Assembly (NCBI GenBank): GCA_963818925.1
Contig: CAWFTN010000002.1
Coordinates: forward strand, 71,501 to 135,500
Source: JAMXLG01 sp963818925
GTDB lineage: Bacteria > Vulcanimicrobiota > Vulcanimicrobiia > Vulcanimicrobiales > Vulcanimicrobiaceae
DNA: 64,000 bases
Direction: 5' to 3'
How positions within the stretch are numbered: position 1 is the stretch's first letter; each line of letters begins with the position of its first letter. Under the pieces are notes generated by a model, which was not told the origin of the DNA, ran no database searches, and was given only the letters and a program-made list of their open reading frames with translations. Below are positions 25,230 to 33,156 of the stretch, in pieces. The translations under genes were made by a program, and so were the position numbers.

Positions 25230-25634
25230 CTATACGCGATGGGTTATGTTCGGGTTGCTTGTCGTTGTCGCGTGTATCCGTTCGTAGGACATCGAAACGA
25301 GTGCCGTGATGATCGCGGCTACGCCGAGAATGATATCATTCCAGATCATGGCCGCGTTGCCGGCGGCCAGCGACGTCGAAATAATCAACCAAATGCCGGC
25401 GAGCAGATTGATCACCGGCCAATACGCAATGCCGCGGCCTTGGCTATCCATTGCCAACTCGATGATTGCGACCACACCGATAATGATGCCGGCAATCGTC
25501 AAACTCCATTTTGTTGCAGCGTCCGACGTACCAAGCGCGTACGGTGCAATGATCGTCATGATGCCGATTGCAAGGTTGATCCACGGGACGCGATTGTGTA
25601 CGGTATTCAAGATTGCTGTGCCCCCCTTTCTCAT
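25230..25634 (-). CDS. SPW-repeat membrane protein
   Basis: Up to 134 residues, with two repeats starting VPWINLAIGIMTIIAPYALG and AYWPVINLLAGIWLIISTSL, the W-x-N-x-x-x-G-x-W/I pattern of the SPW family, each with two helices (four in all). Function unknown. The ATG at 25634 has no ribosome site upstream; AAAGGGGGG lies just inside the frame, so the TTG at 25610 (giving MNTVHNRVPW) may be the real start. It is monocistronic by the terminator at 25180-25211. Confidence 0.8.
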   Translation of the reverse strand: MRKGGTAILNTVHNRVPWINLAIGIMTIIAPYALGTSDAATKWSLTIAGIIIGVVAIIELAMDSQGRGIAYWPVINLLAGIWLIISTSLAAGNAAMIWNDIILGVAAIITALVSMSYERIHATTTSNPNITHRV

Positions 25635-25712
25635 TGTGATAGTAAATAGTTACCCACCGCGATATATCGTCTCGGGGTCATCGGGCGATGTTTACAAAAG
25701 CGATGATGCGCG

Positions 25713-26309
25713 TTATTTAGAGGCAGACGCCGCGAGATTGCGACCCATGGAATAAAACTCTTCGTTTGGTCGCATGTCCATCAGGCCGGCCATTCGATTG
25801 GAAAAACCAAAGAAGGCGGCGATTGCCGCGATGTCCCAGATGTCGTTGTCGCTCAATCCGGACGCGCGTAAATCTTCGATCTCGCCGTCCGTCGCTGCGA
25901 ACTCGGGTTCGTTGACGCTTGTCGCAAATTCGAGCATCGTGCGCATTCGCGCCGTGAGCTCTGCAGTGCGCCAGTTATTCGCAATCTGCTCCGCTAGGAT
26001 CGGGTCTTTGCCGAGGATGCGCAACGCCGCACCGTGTGCGGTCATGCAGTACTGGCAACGGTTTTCCGCGCTCACTGCAACGACGATCGCCTCCCGTTCC
26101 GCGCGTGAGAGACCGCTCGGCCCCTTCATCAGCACGTCGTGGTACGTCATGAAGGCGCGAAAATGTTCCGGTCGCTGCGCATACGCTCGAAAAACGTTCG
26201 GAACGAAGCCGATCTTCGCGCGGTTCGCTTCATAAATCTCTCGAATGTCGTCAGGAAGCGCGCTTTCGGACGGTTCGCCGAAGCGCGACGCAGGTGAAGG
26301 ACGTTCCAT
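25713..26309 (-). CDS. Carboxymuconolactone decarboxylase / AhpD-like peroxidase-related protein
   Basis: 198 residues. AENRCQYCMTAHGAALRILG carries the CxxC and downstream His of AhpD-like alkylhydroperoxidase domains, and FRAFMTYHDVLMKGPSGLSR precedes it as in the peroxidase-related subfamily. AIAAFFGFSNRMAGLMDMRP closes the helical domain. It probably reduces peroxides or acts as a thiol-dependent reductase in the cytoplasm. It is followed seven bases upstream by a secreted protein gene on the same strand, so they may share a transcript. Confidence 0.85.
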   Translation of the reverse strand: MERPSPASRFGEPSESALPDDIREIYEANRAKIGFVPNVFRAYAQRPEHFRAFMTYHDVLMKGPSGLSRAEREAIVVAVSAENRCQYCMTAHGAALRILGKDPILAEQIANNWRTAELTARMRTMLEFATSVNEPEFAATDGEIEDLRASGLSDNDIWDIAAIAAFFGFSNRMAGLMDMRPNEEFYSMGRNLAASASK

Positions 26310-26316
26310 GGCGTCC

Positions 26317-26838
26317 TTACTTCGGCGTATACCCGTCCATTTCTACCTGAAAATGCGACAGCACGATCTCGCTGAGCCGAAGCAATTCGTTTTTCGCGGC
26401 GGGGCTCGCCGGCAGCGAGAGCGTGAAGATCAGGTCGCCTCGGCGCACGGCATTGGCTGCAAATGCGGGATGCCCGGGCTGGGGAACGCTCAGCGAATAC
26501 ACCGATTCTCTCGCGCCGGGGACGTGCTCGGGTTCGTATTGCGCGCCGGGATCGGAACCGAGCGTCGCCTTCCACGTGTTTGCGATGTCCTCTGCGTTGC
26601 TGCCCGCGGGATAGAACACGTCGAGCTCAACGCCGCCGGTGGCGCCGGATTTGCCGCGATAGACGCAATAGGCGCTCGCGCCGTTTTCGTCGAGATTCAC
26701 CGTCGGCTTAGTATCAACTGCGACGCCGAACGTTTGAAAATCATGCTGTGTGAGCACACACATTTGCGCTCCCGATCCCTTTGCTATCGAGGCGGAACTC
26801 GTGAGGGCTAGCGCGCCGGCGATAAGGAATGCGATCAT
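26317..26838 (-). CDS. Exported protein of unknown function
   Basis: 173 residues with signal peptide MIAFLIAGALALTSSASIA. The mature part has two cysteines (GAQMCVLTQHDF and ASAYCVYRG) spaced as in small periplasmic domains, and VFYPAGSNAEDIANTWKATL then RRGDLIFTLSLPASPAAKNE. No family recognised. It has an excellent ribosome site (GGGAGG, 26844-26849, five bases from ATG) and a recognisable promoter at 26863-26890, so it begins the unit that continues into the AhpD-like gene. Confidence 0.7.
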   Translation of the reverse strand: MIAFLIAGALALTSSASIAKGSGAQMCVLTQHDFQTFGVAVDTKPTVNLDENGASAYCVYRGKSGATGGVELDVFYPAGSNAEDIANTWKATLGSDPGAQYEPEHVPGARESVYSLSVPQPGHPAFAANAVRRGDLIFTLSLPASPAAKNELLRLSEIVLSHFQVEMDGYTPK

Positions 26839-26862
26839 CGAAGCCTCCCTTTTTGCACCTTT

Positions 26863-26890
26863 AGTATAGTAAAACGCCCGCGATCGGCAA
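26863..26890 (-). promoter_or_regulatory. Sigma-70-type promoter of the exported-protein/AhpD-like unit
   Basis: On the minus strand TTGCCG (26885-26890) and TATACT (26863-26868) are separated by 16 bases, close to the TTGACA/TATAAT consensus. The predicted start of transcription is near 26856, just before the GGGAGG ribosome site. The -35 hexamer coincides with the loop of the terminator at 26873-26901. Confidence 0.6.
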
Positions 26891-26901
26891 TCGCGGGCGT
26901 T
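26873..26901 (-). terminator. Intrinsic terminator of the CHRD-like gene
   Basis: An 11-base-pair GC-rich stem, AACGCCCGCGA pairing with TCGCGGGCGTT, with a seven-base loop and followed on the minus strand by TTTTAC. It lies 22 bases after the stop of the small exported CHRD-like gene. Its loop and left arm overlap the promoter of the next minus-strand gene. Confidence 0.8.
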
Positions 26902-26923
26902 CGTCCTTGGTTTGGTTTGCAGC

Positions 26924-27328
26924 CTATTTTATGTCGCCGCAAGAGACGTACGTAGCGAGATCGTCGCTGCTCTTGTGCACGTTGATCGCGTACTTGCCGG
27001 CGGTTAAGTCGCTTAGCTTGACGCCCTTGACGACGGAGTCGCCCTTGCCGTCGACGGTGTTGACGAGTGAATACTCCGGCGCCTTGTTGATGTTGCCGCA
27101 GGTACCGATGTGGATGTGTGTCGGCTGCGGCGTATCCTTCGGCGCATTTTTCAGCGTTACGGCGACGTGCACGCCGTCGTCTTGCTGAGTCAACACGGCG
27201 GTGCCGGTTTCGCCGCTATCGTTGAGGGCCTTCATCGGAATGGTGAGGGAATCGGACGCGGCGAACGCGCAGGCCGGCCCGGCCATGGCGAGAACGAGCG
27301 CGAACGCTCCTAGACGAAAACCGTTCAT
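26924..27328 (-). CDS. Small exported CHRD / Cu-Zn-SOD-fold-like protein
   Basis: 134 residues from ATG 27328, with AGGA about 12 bases upstream. The signal peptide is RLGAFALVLAMAGPACAFAA. The mature part, DSLTIPMKALNDSGETGTAV, PQPTHIHIGTCGNINKAPEY and TAGKYAINVHKSSDDLATYV, has the beta-sandwich pattern with a central H-I-H-x-G-x-C motif seen in CHRD and Cu-Zn-superoxide-dismutase-like proteins. The SOD metal site is incomplete, so enzymatic activity is unlikely; metal or copper binding is possible. Two cysteines (CGN and SCGD) may form a disulfide. Confidence 0.65.
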   Translation of the reverse strand: MNGFRLGAFALVLAMAGPACAFAASDSLTIPMKALNDSGETGTAVLTQQDDGVHVAVTLKNAPKDTPQPTHIHIGTCGNINKAPEYSLVNTVDGKGDSVVKGVKLSDLTAGKYAINVHKSSDDLATYVSCGDIK

Positions 27329-27362
27329 TGCTTGTGGAGTCCTTTCTTCGAGCAGAGCATCG

Positions 27363-30335
27363 TTAGGGACAGATCGAGTTGCGAGCAGACGACGCGGCGC
27401 CTGCGGAAATAGATTGCGTCCGCAGCGTGCAGAACGCGCGCCGCGTCCCATCCGGCACCGGAGAGTCGGCGCCGTCGATGAGATCCAATACTCCGGTCAA
27501 GCGCGTATTGAGCGTCCCAAATTGTGTTGCACGCTTCGTTTCGTTTGCGTGTTTCGCATTCTGCAGCGCGGTGTACGTGCTGTTCATCAATGATGTCGTT
27601 TCATGCGCCATCTCATACTGGCGTTGCAAGTCCGCTGCACTGATGTGAATGCGCGGATCCATCACGAGTACGAGCGGGCGCGACTGCGAGCGGCCGTCGA
27701 CGGTTAGTTGGACGGTGTAGCGGCCCGGAACCACGAGCGCGCCCATCGGTACGCGCGGCGTATCGCCGGGATTTGCCTGCATCGGCAGATCGATCGTCAC
27801 GGACTGAGGCGCAGTTTCGTGAAGGTCCCATGCGAAGCGATGCATGCCGATGCTCGCGTCGGGACGCTGGAAGGGGCGTTCCCAGTACGACGGTTTGTCG
27901 AACTGCACGGCGGGCGGTTCGGGATCGTCGCTCGCGTACCGGCGAACGACGTTGCCCTTACCGTCGCGAATCGTGATGACGACGCGTTGTGCCGGAGCGC
28001 TCAAGGTGTAATCGACAATCGCGCCGTCCGGCGGATTTTGTCCGTGCGGTTCCTCGGGCGGCAGCGGCGTGTCCGTGTTGGTGCTGCGGCGAACGCGATA
28101 GGTAAGCTGCGGCGTGAACAGATGCGTGCCGTTGAAGCTTCCGGAGCGCGCAATTTCGCGAAGCGGTTCAACGTCGTCGAGAATCCAGAATCCGCGACCG
28201 TGCGTTGCGACGACGAGATCGTCGCCATGCACCGTGATATCCCGCATCGACGAGTGCGGCAGATTGTTCTGCAGCGATTGCCAATGGCCGCCGTCATCGA
28301 ACGAAACATAGACGTTATCTTCGGTCGCGGCATAGAGTAGTCCACGCACTTGCGGATCTTGGCGAACGGCATTGACCGGTTCATCTTCCGGTAACCCGTT
28401 GGTGATGGCGCTCCAATGCGCTCCGCCGTCGTGGGTGCGGTAAATCCATGGATGCAGATCGTCGAGACGGAAGCGGTTGACCGCGACGTACGCCGTGTTG
28501 TCGTCGAAACGCGACGCGTCGATCTGCGAGATCTTGCTCCATGCGCTGAGTTGCGGCGGCGTAACGTTCTTCCAATGCGCGCCGTGATCGCGTGTAAGCC
28601 AGACGAGCCCGTCGTCCGTACCGGCCCATAGCGTCCCGGCACGGGTGTACGATGGTGCAAGCGCATAGACCACGCCGCGGTGCGCGCCTTTCTCCGGATC
28701 GTCGGACTCAAACGCTTCGATCACCGCCGGCATTGCCCACTTCGCGCGCGTAAGATCGGGGCTGATCGTCTTCCAATTCATGCCGCCGTCGCGCGTCGCG
28801 TAGACTTGATTGGCGCCGAAGTACATCGTGTGCTTGTCGAAATGATCGAATGCGATCGGTTCGGTGCGCACGACGCGGTACGGTTTCGAGCGAAGCGGGT
28901 TCGGAGAGACTTCTTGCGCTTGCGACGTGTGCTCGTCGAAATGCTCGACCTTGCCGCCGTAAAAATTGCCGGAGTGCAGCGGATCGGGGACGACGTAGCC
29001 GTACTCTTCGGCACCTGCGGGGTGCCAATCGCGTTGATTGACTTGTCCCCAGTCACCGCGGCTCAGCACGCATGCGGAGCCCGAATCTTGTTGACCGCCG
29101 CAAACCCAATACGGAAAACGATCGTCGGCATTGACGTGATACATCTGGCCCGTCGGCTGGTTGTACCAGGAACTCCACGTCTTGCCGCGATCGACCGAGA
29201 TTTCGGCGCCTTGATCGGACGTGAGCGCGAGAATGTTGGGATCGTTGGGGTTTATCCAGACGCCTTGATAGTCGTCGCCGCCCGGCGCGCCTTTGATCGG
29301 CGTGAAGGTTTTGCCGCTATCCGTCGAGCGGTAGAGCGACGTGCTCGTTGCGTAGACGGTGTGCGGATCTTTCGGATCGACCGTCACCGTTAGCAGATCG
29401 CCGGCACGCGCGCAGACGCGATCGTCGCTACTCGTCAGCGAAAAATGTTGACCGGCATCGTCGCTGCGATAGATCGCGCAACCCGTCGGGGCGTCGACGG
29501 CCGCGTACACCACATTCGTATCCGACGGCGCGATGCCGAGCTCGGAACGGCCGACGCGCGGCGGCAAACCGTTCGTCAATTTCGTCCACGTGTCGCCGCC
29601 GTCGGTCGATTTGAAAACGCCGCTTCCCGCATGTTGGAACGGTCCCGCTTCCCAGGGCGCCGCGCGCGCAGCCCAAAGTGCCGCGTAGACGATGTTGGGA
29701 TTGGAAGGGTCGATCTCGACATCGTTAGCGCCGGTGTTTTCATCGCGATAGAGGACGCGCTTGAACGTTGCGCCGCCGTCTACCGAACGATAGACCCCGC
29801 GTTCGGAATTCGGGCCGAACGGATGGCCGAGCACCGCTACGAAGAGACGATTGGGATTTTTCGGATCGACGGCGATTTGCGGAATCTGTTGACCGTCGTG
29901 CAAACCGAGATGCGTCCACGTTGCGCCGGCGTCGGTCGATTTATACATGCCGTTGCCGACGGAGAGATCGGGGCGCTGTTCGCCCTCGCCGCTTCCCGCA
30001 TAGATGATATCCGGGTTACTCTCCGCGACCGCAATCGCGCCGATCGACCCCGTCGGCTCGTTGTCGAAGATCGGAACCCACGTGCGGCCCGCATCATCGG
30101 TGCGCCAGATTCCGCCGTTGACCGCGCCGATATAGAAGCGGTTCGGCTGATTTGTCACGCCGGCGACTGCCTTCGTACGTCCGCCGCGCATCGGGCCGAT
30201 GAACCGCCAGCGCATCCCGGCGTATTGCGAGAGTGCCACGGTCTGCGTGCGAGCCGGAAGCGGAAGCACCGAGCCGACTAACGCGGCGAGCGCCGCCAGT
30301 GCGTAAAAACGACGAAGCGGCATAAATCTCTTCAT
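27363..30335 (-). CDS. Large exported Asp-box (BNR/VPS10-like) beta-propeller protein
   Basis: 990 residues with a signal peptide ending near LPARTQT. At least ten Asp-box motifs (S/T-x-D-x-G-x-x-W/F) are visible, for example YKSTDAGATW, FKSTDGGDTW, YRSTDSGKTF, TRDHGAHW and THDGGAHW, forming one or two beta-propellers over about residues 40-700. The C-terminal 250 residues (VDYTLSAPAQRVVITIRDGK, ALVVPGRYTVQLTVDGRSQS) are immunoglobulin-like. Such proteins are annotated as glycosyl hydrolases or sortilin-like, but the sialidase catalytic residues are not evident, so the enzymatic role is unproven. Probably periplasmic or surface exposed. Confidence 0.85.
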   Translation of the reverse strand: MKRFMPLRRFYALAALAALVGSVLPLPARTQTVALSQYAGMRWRFIGPMRGGRTKAVAGVTNQPNRFYIGAVNGGIWRTDDAGRTWVPIFDNEPTGSIGAIAVAESNPDIIYAGSGEGEQRPDLSVGNGMYKSTDAGATWTHLGLHDGQQIPQIAVDPKNPNRLFVAVLGHPFGPNSERGVYRSVDGGATFKRVLYRDENTGANDVEIDPSNPNIVYAALWAARAAPWEAGPFQHAGSGVFKSTDGGDTWTKLTNGLPPRVGRSELGIAPSDTNVVYAAVDAPTGCAIYRSDDAGQHFSLTSSDDRVCARAGDLLTVTVDPKDPHTVYATSTSLYRSTDSGKTFTPIKGAPGGDDYQGVWINPNDPNILALTSDQGAEISVDRGKTWSSWYNQPTGQMYHVNADDRFPYWVCGGQQDSGSACVLSRGDWGQVNQRDWHPAGAEEYGYVVPDPLHSGNFYGGKVEHFDEHTSQAQEVSPNPLRSKPYRVVRTEPIAFDHFDKHTMYFGANQVYATRDGGMNWKTISPDLTRAKWAMPAVIEAFESDDPEKGAHRGVVYALAPSYTRAGTLWAGTDDGLVWLTRDHGAHWKNVTPPQLSAWSKISQIDASRFDDNTAYVAVNRFRLDDLHPWIYRTHDGGAHWSAITNGLPEDEPVNAVRQDPQVRGLLYAATEDNVYVSFDDGGHWQSLQNNLPHSSMRDITVHGDDLVVATHGRGFWILDDVEPLREIARSGSFNGTHLFTPQLTYRVRRSTNTDTPLPPEEPHGQNPPDGAIVDYTLSAPAQRVVITIRDGKGNVVRRYASDDPEPPAVQFDKPSYWERPFQRPDASIGMHRFAWDLHETAPQSVTIDLPMQANPGDTPRVPMGALVVPGRYTVQLTVDGRSQSRPLVLVMDPRIHISAADLQRQYEMAHETTSLMNSTYTALQNAKHANETKRATQFGTLNTRLTGVLDLIDGADSPVPDGTRRAFCTLRTQSISAGAASSARNSICP

Positions 30336-30389
30336 GCCGCCTGTAGTACCGTGTTACGGGCCCGCTTTCCTTATACGGACATACGGACG

Positions 30390-31058
30390 CTAACGTCTGC
30401 GTCGCCGCGGGTTCGGACGGAACGGCGCGCCGACCTTGAACGCACGCTTGTGGGACAGCTCCGCGTCGACGTCTTCGCAGCCGATCGGCGTGAAGTCGCC
30501 GCAATCGTGCGGCCGCGCCTCATAGATGCCGCAGTAGTAATGCCCGCTCTTCGAGCCCATCAAGAACACGCAGTTGTCGGCGAGATCCTCGGTGACTTTG
30601 CGTACCCAGCCCACATGGTAGCCGTCCGCCGACGGACGCTTGACGATGTATTCGTCCATCGCTTCCTGATACGTCATGCCGAGATGATCAGCAATGCGTT
30701 GCACGTCGGCGCGGCTCACGAACGGCTCGTACCCGCTGCAGCACTCCGCACATCCCGGCGGACACGTCAGATTGTCCGGAATGTCCTTGAGGTGTTTGCG
30801 CGCGAGTTCGATCACTTTCGCGATCGCGCGCACGAATTCGGGATCGTCGTTATACTTGTAGACCCATTCGCGATGCGTCACTTCATTCGCATTGTAGTGA
30901 CGCGTCGTCGTCTCGTTATACGTGACGGTGATGTGTTCTTCGGTGATTTCGATCTCTTTGACATGCTCCATCGGGCGCGTGTCGAGGAGCTCGGGATGGG
31001 TCGGCTGCCCAGTGCGGCGGGTAATGTCGCGCAGGCCGATGAGGTCGATTGTTTCCAT
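30390..31058 (-). CDS. YkgJ-type cysteine-cluster (putative zinc/iron chelating) protein
   Basis: 222 residues. TCPPGCAECCSGYEPFVSRA holds the C-x3-C-x2-CC cluster, and NCVFLMGSKSGHYYCGIYEA plus RPHDCGDFTPIGCE complete the Fe-S or zinc-binding YkgJ domain. The first 100 residues form an extra N-terminal domain, rich in E, H and T (EEHITVTYNETTTRHYNANE), which is unusual for the family, and the C-terminus is very basic (PNPRRRRR). Cytoplasmic. Role unknown; it diverges from the sugar kinase gene with about 100 bases between. Confidence 0.8.
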   Translation of the reverse strand: METIDLIGLRDITRRTGQPTHPELLDTRPMEHVKEIEITEEHITVTYNETTTRHYNANEVTHREWVYKYNDDPEFVRAIAKVIELARKHLKDIPDNLTCPPGCAECCSGYEPFVSRADVQRIADHLGMTYQEAMDEYIVKRPSADGYHVGWVRKVTEDLADNCVFLMGSKSGHYYCGIYEARPHDCGDFTPIGCEDVDAELSHKRAFKVGAPFRPNPRRRRR

Positions 31059-31158
31059 AGCGTTACTCGGTAGTTCGCTGCGCGTTGCGGGTAGGGCCTC
31101 GCGGTTTGGTTAAGAATGAAGCCCGCTTGCCATTTTCTATCGAATGAAGGGGGAGACC

Positions 31159-32118
31159 GTGCGCACGGCAATCGGCGTCGATCTTGGCGGGTCCCACGTT
31201 ACGGCCGGAGTCGTCAGCGACGACGGCACCATCCATCATCAATACGAGTCCGACCTTGAGGACCTCTCGTTCGAGAACGTCAGTAAAGTGCTCGTCGACG
31301 CAATTAGCAGCGCGCTCAAAGACGTGGAAGCAAAGAACTGCGTCGGCATCGGCGTCGGATCACCGGGAAACATCGAGCCTCGCTCGGGTGCCGTGCTCTA
31401 CAGTCCGAATTTTCGCTGGGCGAACGAGCCGCTCGGCGAAATGCTCCGCTCGCATTTCGATCTTCCGGTCTACGTAGGAAACGACGCACGTTGCGCAACG
31501 CTCGGTGAGTATACGTACGGCATGGGACGCGGCACGAAGAACTTCGTGCTCTTGACGCTCGGCACGGGTATCGGCGGAGGCATCATCTCCGATGGCGACT
31601 TAGTGCTCGGCAATCGGTTCGGCGCCGGCGAGATCGGCCACCATCAGATTCGTCCGACCGACGGCTTCATCTGCAACTGCGGAAAGATCGGGTGCTTCGA
31701 AGCGCAAGCGTCGGGAACGGGATTGATCCGTCACGCCTTTGCGGTGCAACCATCCTTTCCGCGTAGCCGCCTCCTCGACGTGGATCGCGACAAACTGGGA
31801 TCAAAGAAGATTCGTAAAGCCGCCCAAGCCGGCGATCAACATGCGCTCGCCGCATGGAAAAACTTCACGGTCGACCTTTCAATCGGTCTCGCGAACATCA
31901 TCGCCTTCGTGAATCCGGAAGTCATTGCCCTGGGCGGCGGTGTGTCGAGCGCGGCTGATTTCATGCTCGACGCCGTCCGCGGCCGCGTCGACGAACTGAC
32001 GACGATGGTCCCGCGCGGCACGACCCGCATCGTCGTCGCGCAATTAGGTAACGACGCCGGACAAGTCGGCGCAGCAACCATGGCATTCCGCGGTGGATTG
32101 ACGACGATCGGTGCATAA
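31159..32118 (+). CDS. ROK-family sugar kinase (glucokinase-like)
   Basis: 319 residues from GTG 31159. AAGGGGGAG (31147-31155) just upstream is a strong ribosome site, although an in-frame ATG at 31144 exists. The N-terminal ATP loop is AIGVDLGGSHVTAGVV, LLTLGTGIGGGIISDGDLV is the second phosphate loop, and the ROK zinc signature is CNCGKIGCFEAQASGTGL (C-x-C-G-x2-G-C-x-E), preceded by GEIGHHQI with the zinc-binding His. It phosphorylates glucose or a related hexose. The next gene starts inside its last codons. Confidence 0.9.
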   Translation: MRTAIGVDLGGSHVTAGVVSDDGTIHHQYESDLEDLSFENVSKVLVDAISSALKDVEAKNCVGIGVGSPGNIEPRSGAVLYSPNFRWANEPLGEMLRSHFDLPVYVGNDARCATLGEYTYGMGRGTKNFVLLTLGTGIGGGIISDGDLVLGNRFGAGEIGHHQIRPTDGFICNCGKIGCFEAQASGTGLIRHAFAVQPSFPRSRLLDVDRDKLGSKKIRKAAQAGDQHALAAWKNFTVDLSIGLANIIAFVNPEVIALGGGVSSAADFMLDAVRGRVDELTTMVPRGTTRIVVAQLGNDAGQVGAATMAFRGGLTTIGA

Positions 32119-32392
32119 GGCCGACATTGCCCAAGGCGTTTTAGTGGGTGCGTTCAGTACGGCGGTGGCTATCGACGTTGCACATAACCGTCTTGCCGCG
32201 CTGCCGCATCTGCTGCTTTGCGCGTGTTTGCTTCTCGCATTGTTGACCTACGTGTACTACCGGTTTACACCCGGTGATTTCCGCAACGGATCTTGGTGGG
32301 CGCGACGGCCGGTGATGAACATCTTCTTATTCCTGATCTGGAACGTCATTGAGTGGGGAGCCGTCATAACGACTGCGAAGCCCGCATCGTGA
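32111..32392 (+). CDS. Small three-helix membrane protein
   Basis: 93 residues from GTG 32111, overlapping the kinase stop by eight bases. Three hydrophobic segments (about residues 8-24, 29-50 and 67-88), with a conserved-looking loop RFTPGDFRNGSWWARRPVMN between the last two. Not recognised. Its stop overlaps the SDR start (GTGA), so kinase, membrane protein and SDR are translated as one coupled unit. Confidence 0.65.
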   Translation: MHKADIAQGVLVGAFSTAVAIDVAHNRLAALPHLLLCACLLLALLTYVYYRFTPGDFRNGSWWARRPVMNIFLFLIWNVIEWGAVITTAKPAS

Positions 32393-33144
32393 AAGCGATC
32401 GTCACCGGCGCGTCCGGCGGACTCGGTCTCGAATTTGCAAAACTGCTCGCATCGGATAAGCACGATCTCGTTCTCGTTGCGCGTTCCATAGATAAACTGG
32501 AGGCGATTGCCGCGCAGTTGCGCCCGCATTACGGCGTAAGCGTTGAAGTGGTTGCGCTCGATCTCAGTAAAGCCGATGCTGCGGCTTACCTCGTCACGCG
32601 CGTGCCCAGCTGCGATATTCTGATCAACAACGCCGGCTTTGCGAGCAACGGACGATTCGATGAGCTCGATGCATCACGCATTCGTGATGAGATGATGCTC
32701 GATGTTGTCACGCTCACCGAATTGACACGCGCGTATCTGCCCGCTATGCGAGCGCGTGGAAGCGGCCGCGTCATGAATATCGCGTCGACGGCCGCGTTTC
32801 TTCCGGGTCCGTTTATGGCGGTCTACTACGCCTGCAAGGCGTACGTGTTGTCGTTTTCGCAAGCGATCGCAGAAGAGCTTCGTGGAACGGGCGTGACGGT
32901 GACATGCCTGTGCCCCGGCGCTACTCAAACCGGATTCGCCGATCGCGCGAATGTGAAGGGAACGCTGCTCTTTCGCTTGCCGAAGGCGAAACCGGCAGAG
33001 GTTGCGCGCGCGGGTTATCGAGCGATGATGAAAGGCAGGGACCTCGTCATTCCGGGTGCCGCGAATAAACTCGTCGCGATTTCCCCGAAGATCACGCCGC
33101 GACGTCTTCTCGTATGGATGTCGGGAAAGGCCGTCGAGCCCTAA
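32389..33144 (+). CDS. Short-chain dehydrogenase/reductase
   Basis: 251 residues from GTG 32389, overlapping the previous stop. TGASGGLGLEFAKLL is the NAD(P) glycine motif, ARSIDKL gives the Arg typical of NADP preference, DILINNAGFASNGRF is the N-N-A-G motif, and the catalytic Ser-Tyr-Lys set is NIASTAAF with VYYACKAYVL. C-terminal ITPRRLLVWMSGKAVEP resembles the membrane-associating tail of DltE/17-beta-HSD12-like SDRs acting on fatty or acyl substrates. Neighbouring lipid-type genes support this, but the substrate is not determined. Confidence 0.88.
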   Translation: MKAIVTGASGGLGLEFAKLLASDKHDLVLVARSIDKLEAIAAQLRPHYGVSVEVVALDLSKADAAAYLVTRVPSCDILINNAGFASNGRFDELDASRIRDEMMLDVVTLTELTRAYLPAMRARGSGRVMNIASTAAFLPGPFMAVYYACKAYVLSFSQAIAEELRGTGVTVTCLCPGATQTGFADRANVKGTLLFRLPKAKPAEVARAGYRAMMKGRDLVIPGAANKLVAISPKITPRRLLVWMSGKAVEP

Positions 33145-33156
33145 CGCGCGTCAGTA

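Noticed and set aside
27363..30335. Reading the Asp-box protein as a sialidase
   Set aside because: Asp boxes are structural; the Arg triad and Tyr/Glu pair of sialidases are not evident, so only a propeller protein is called.
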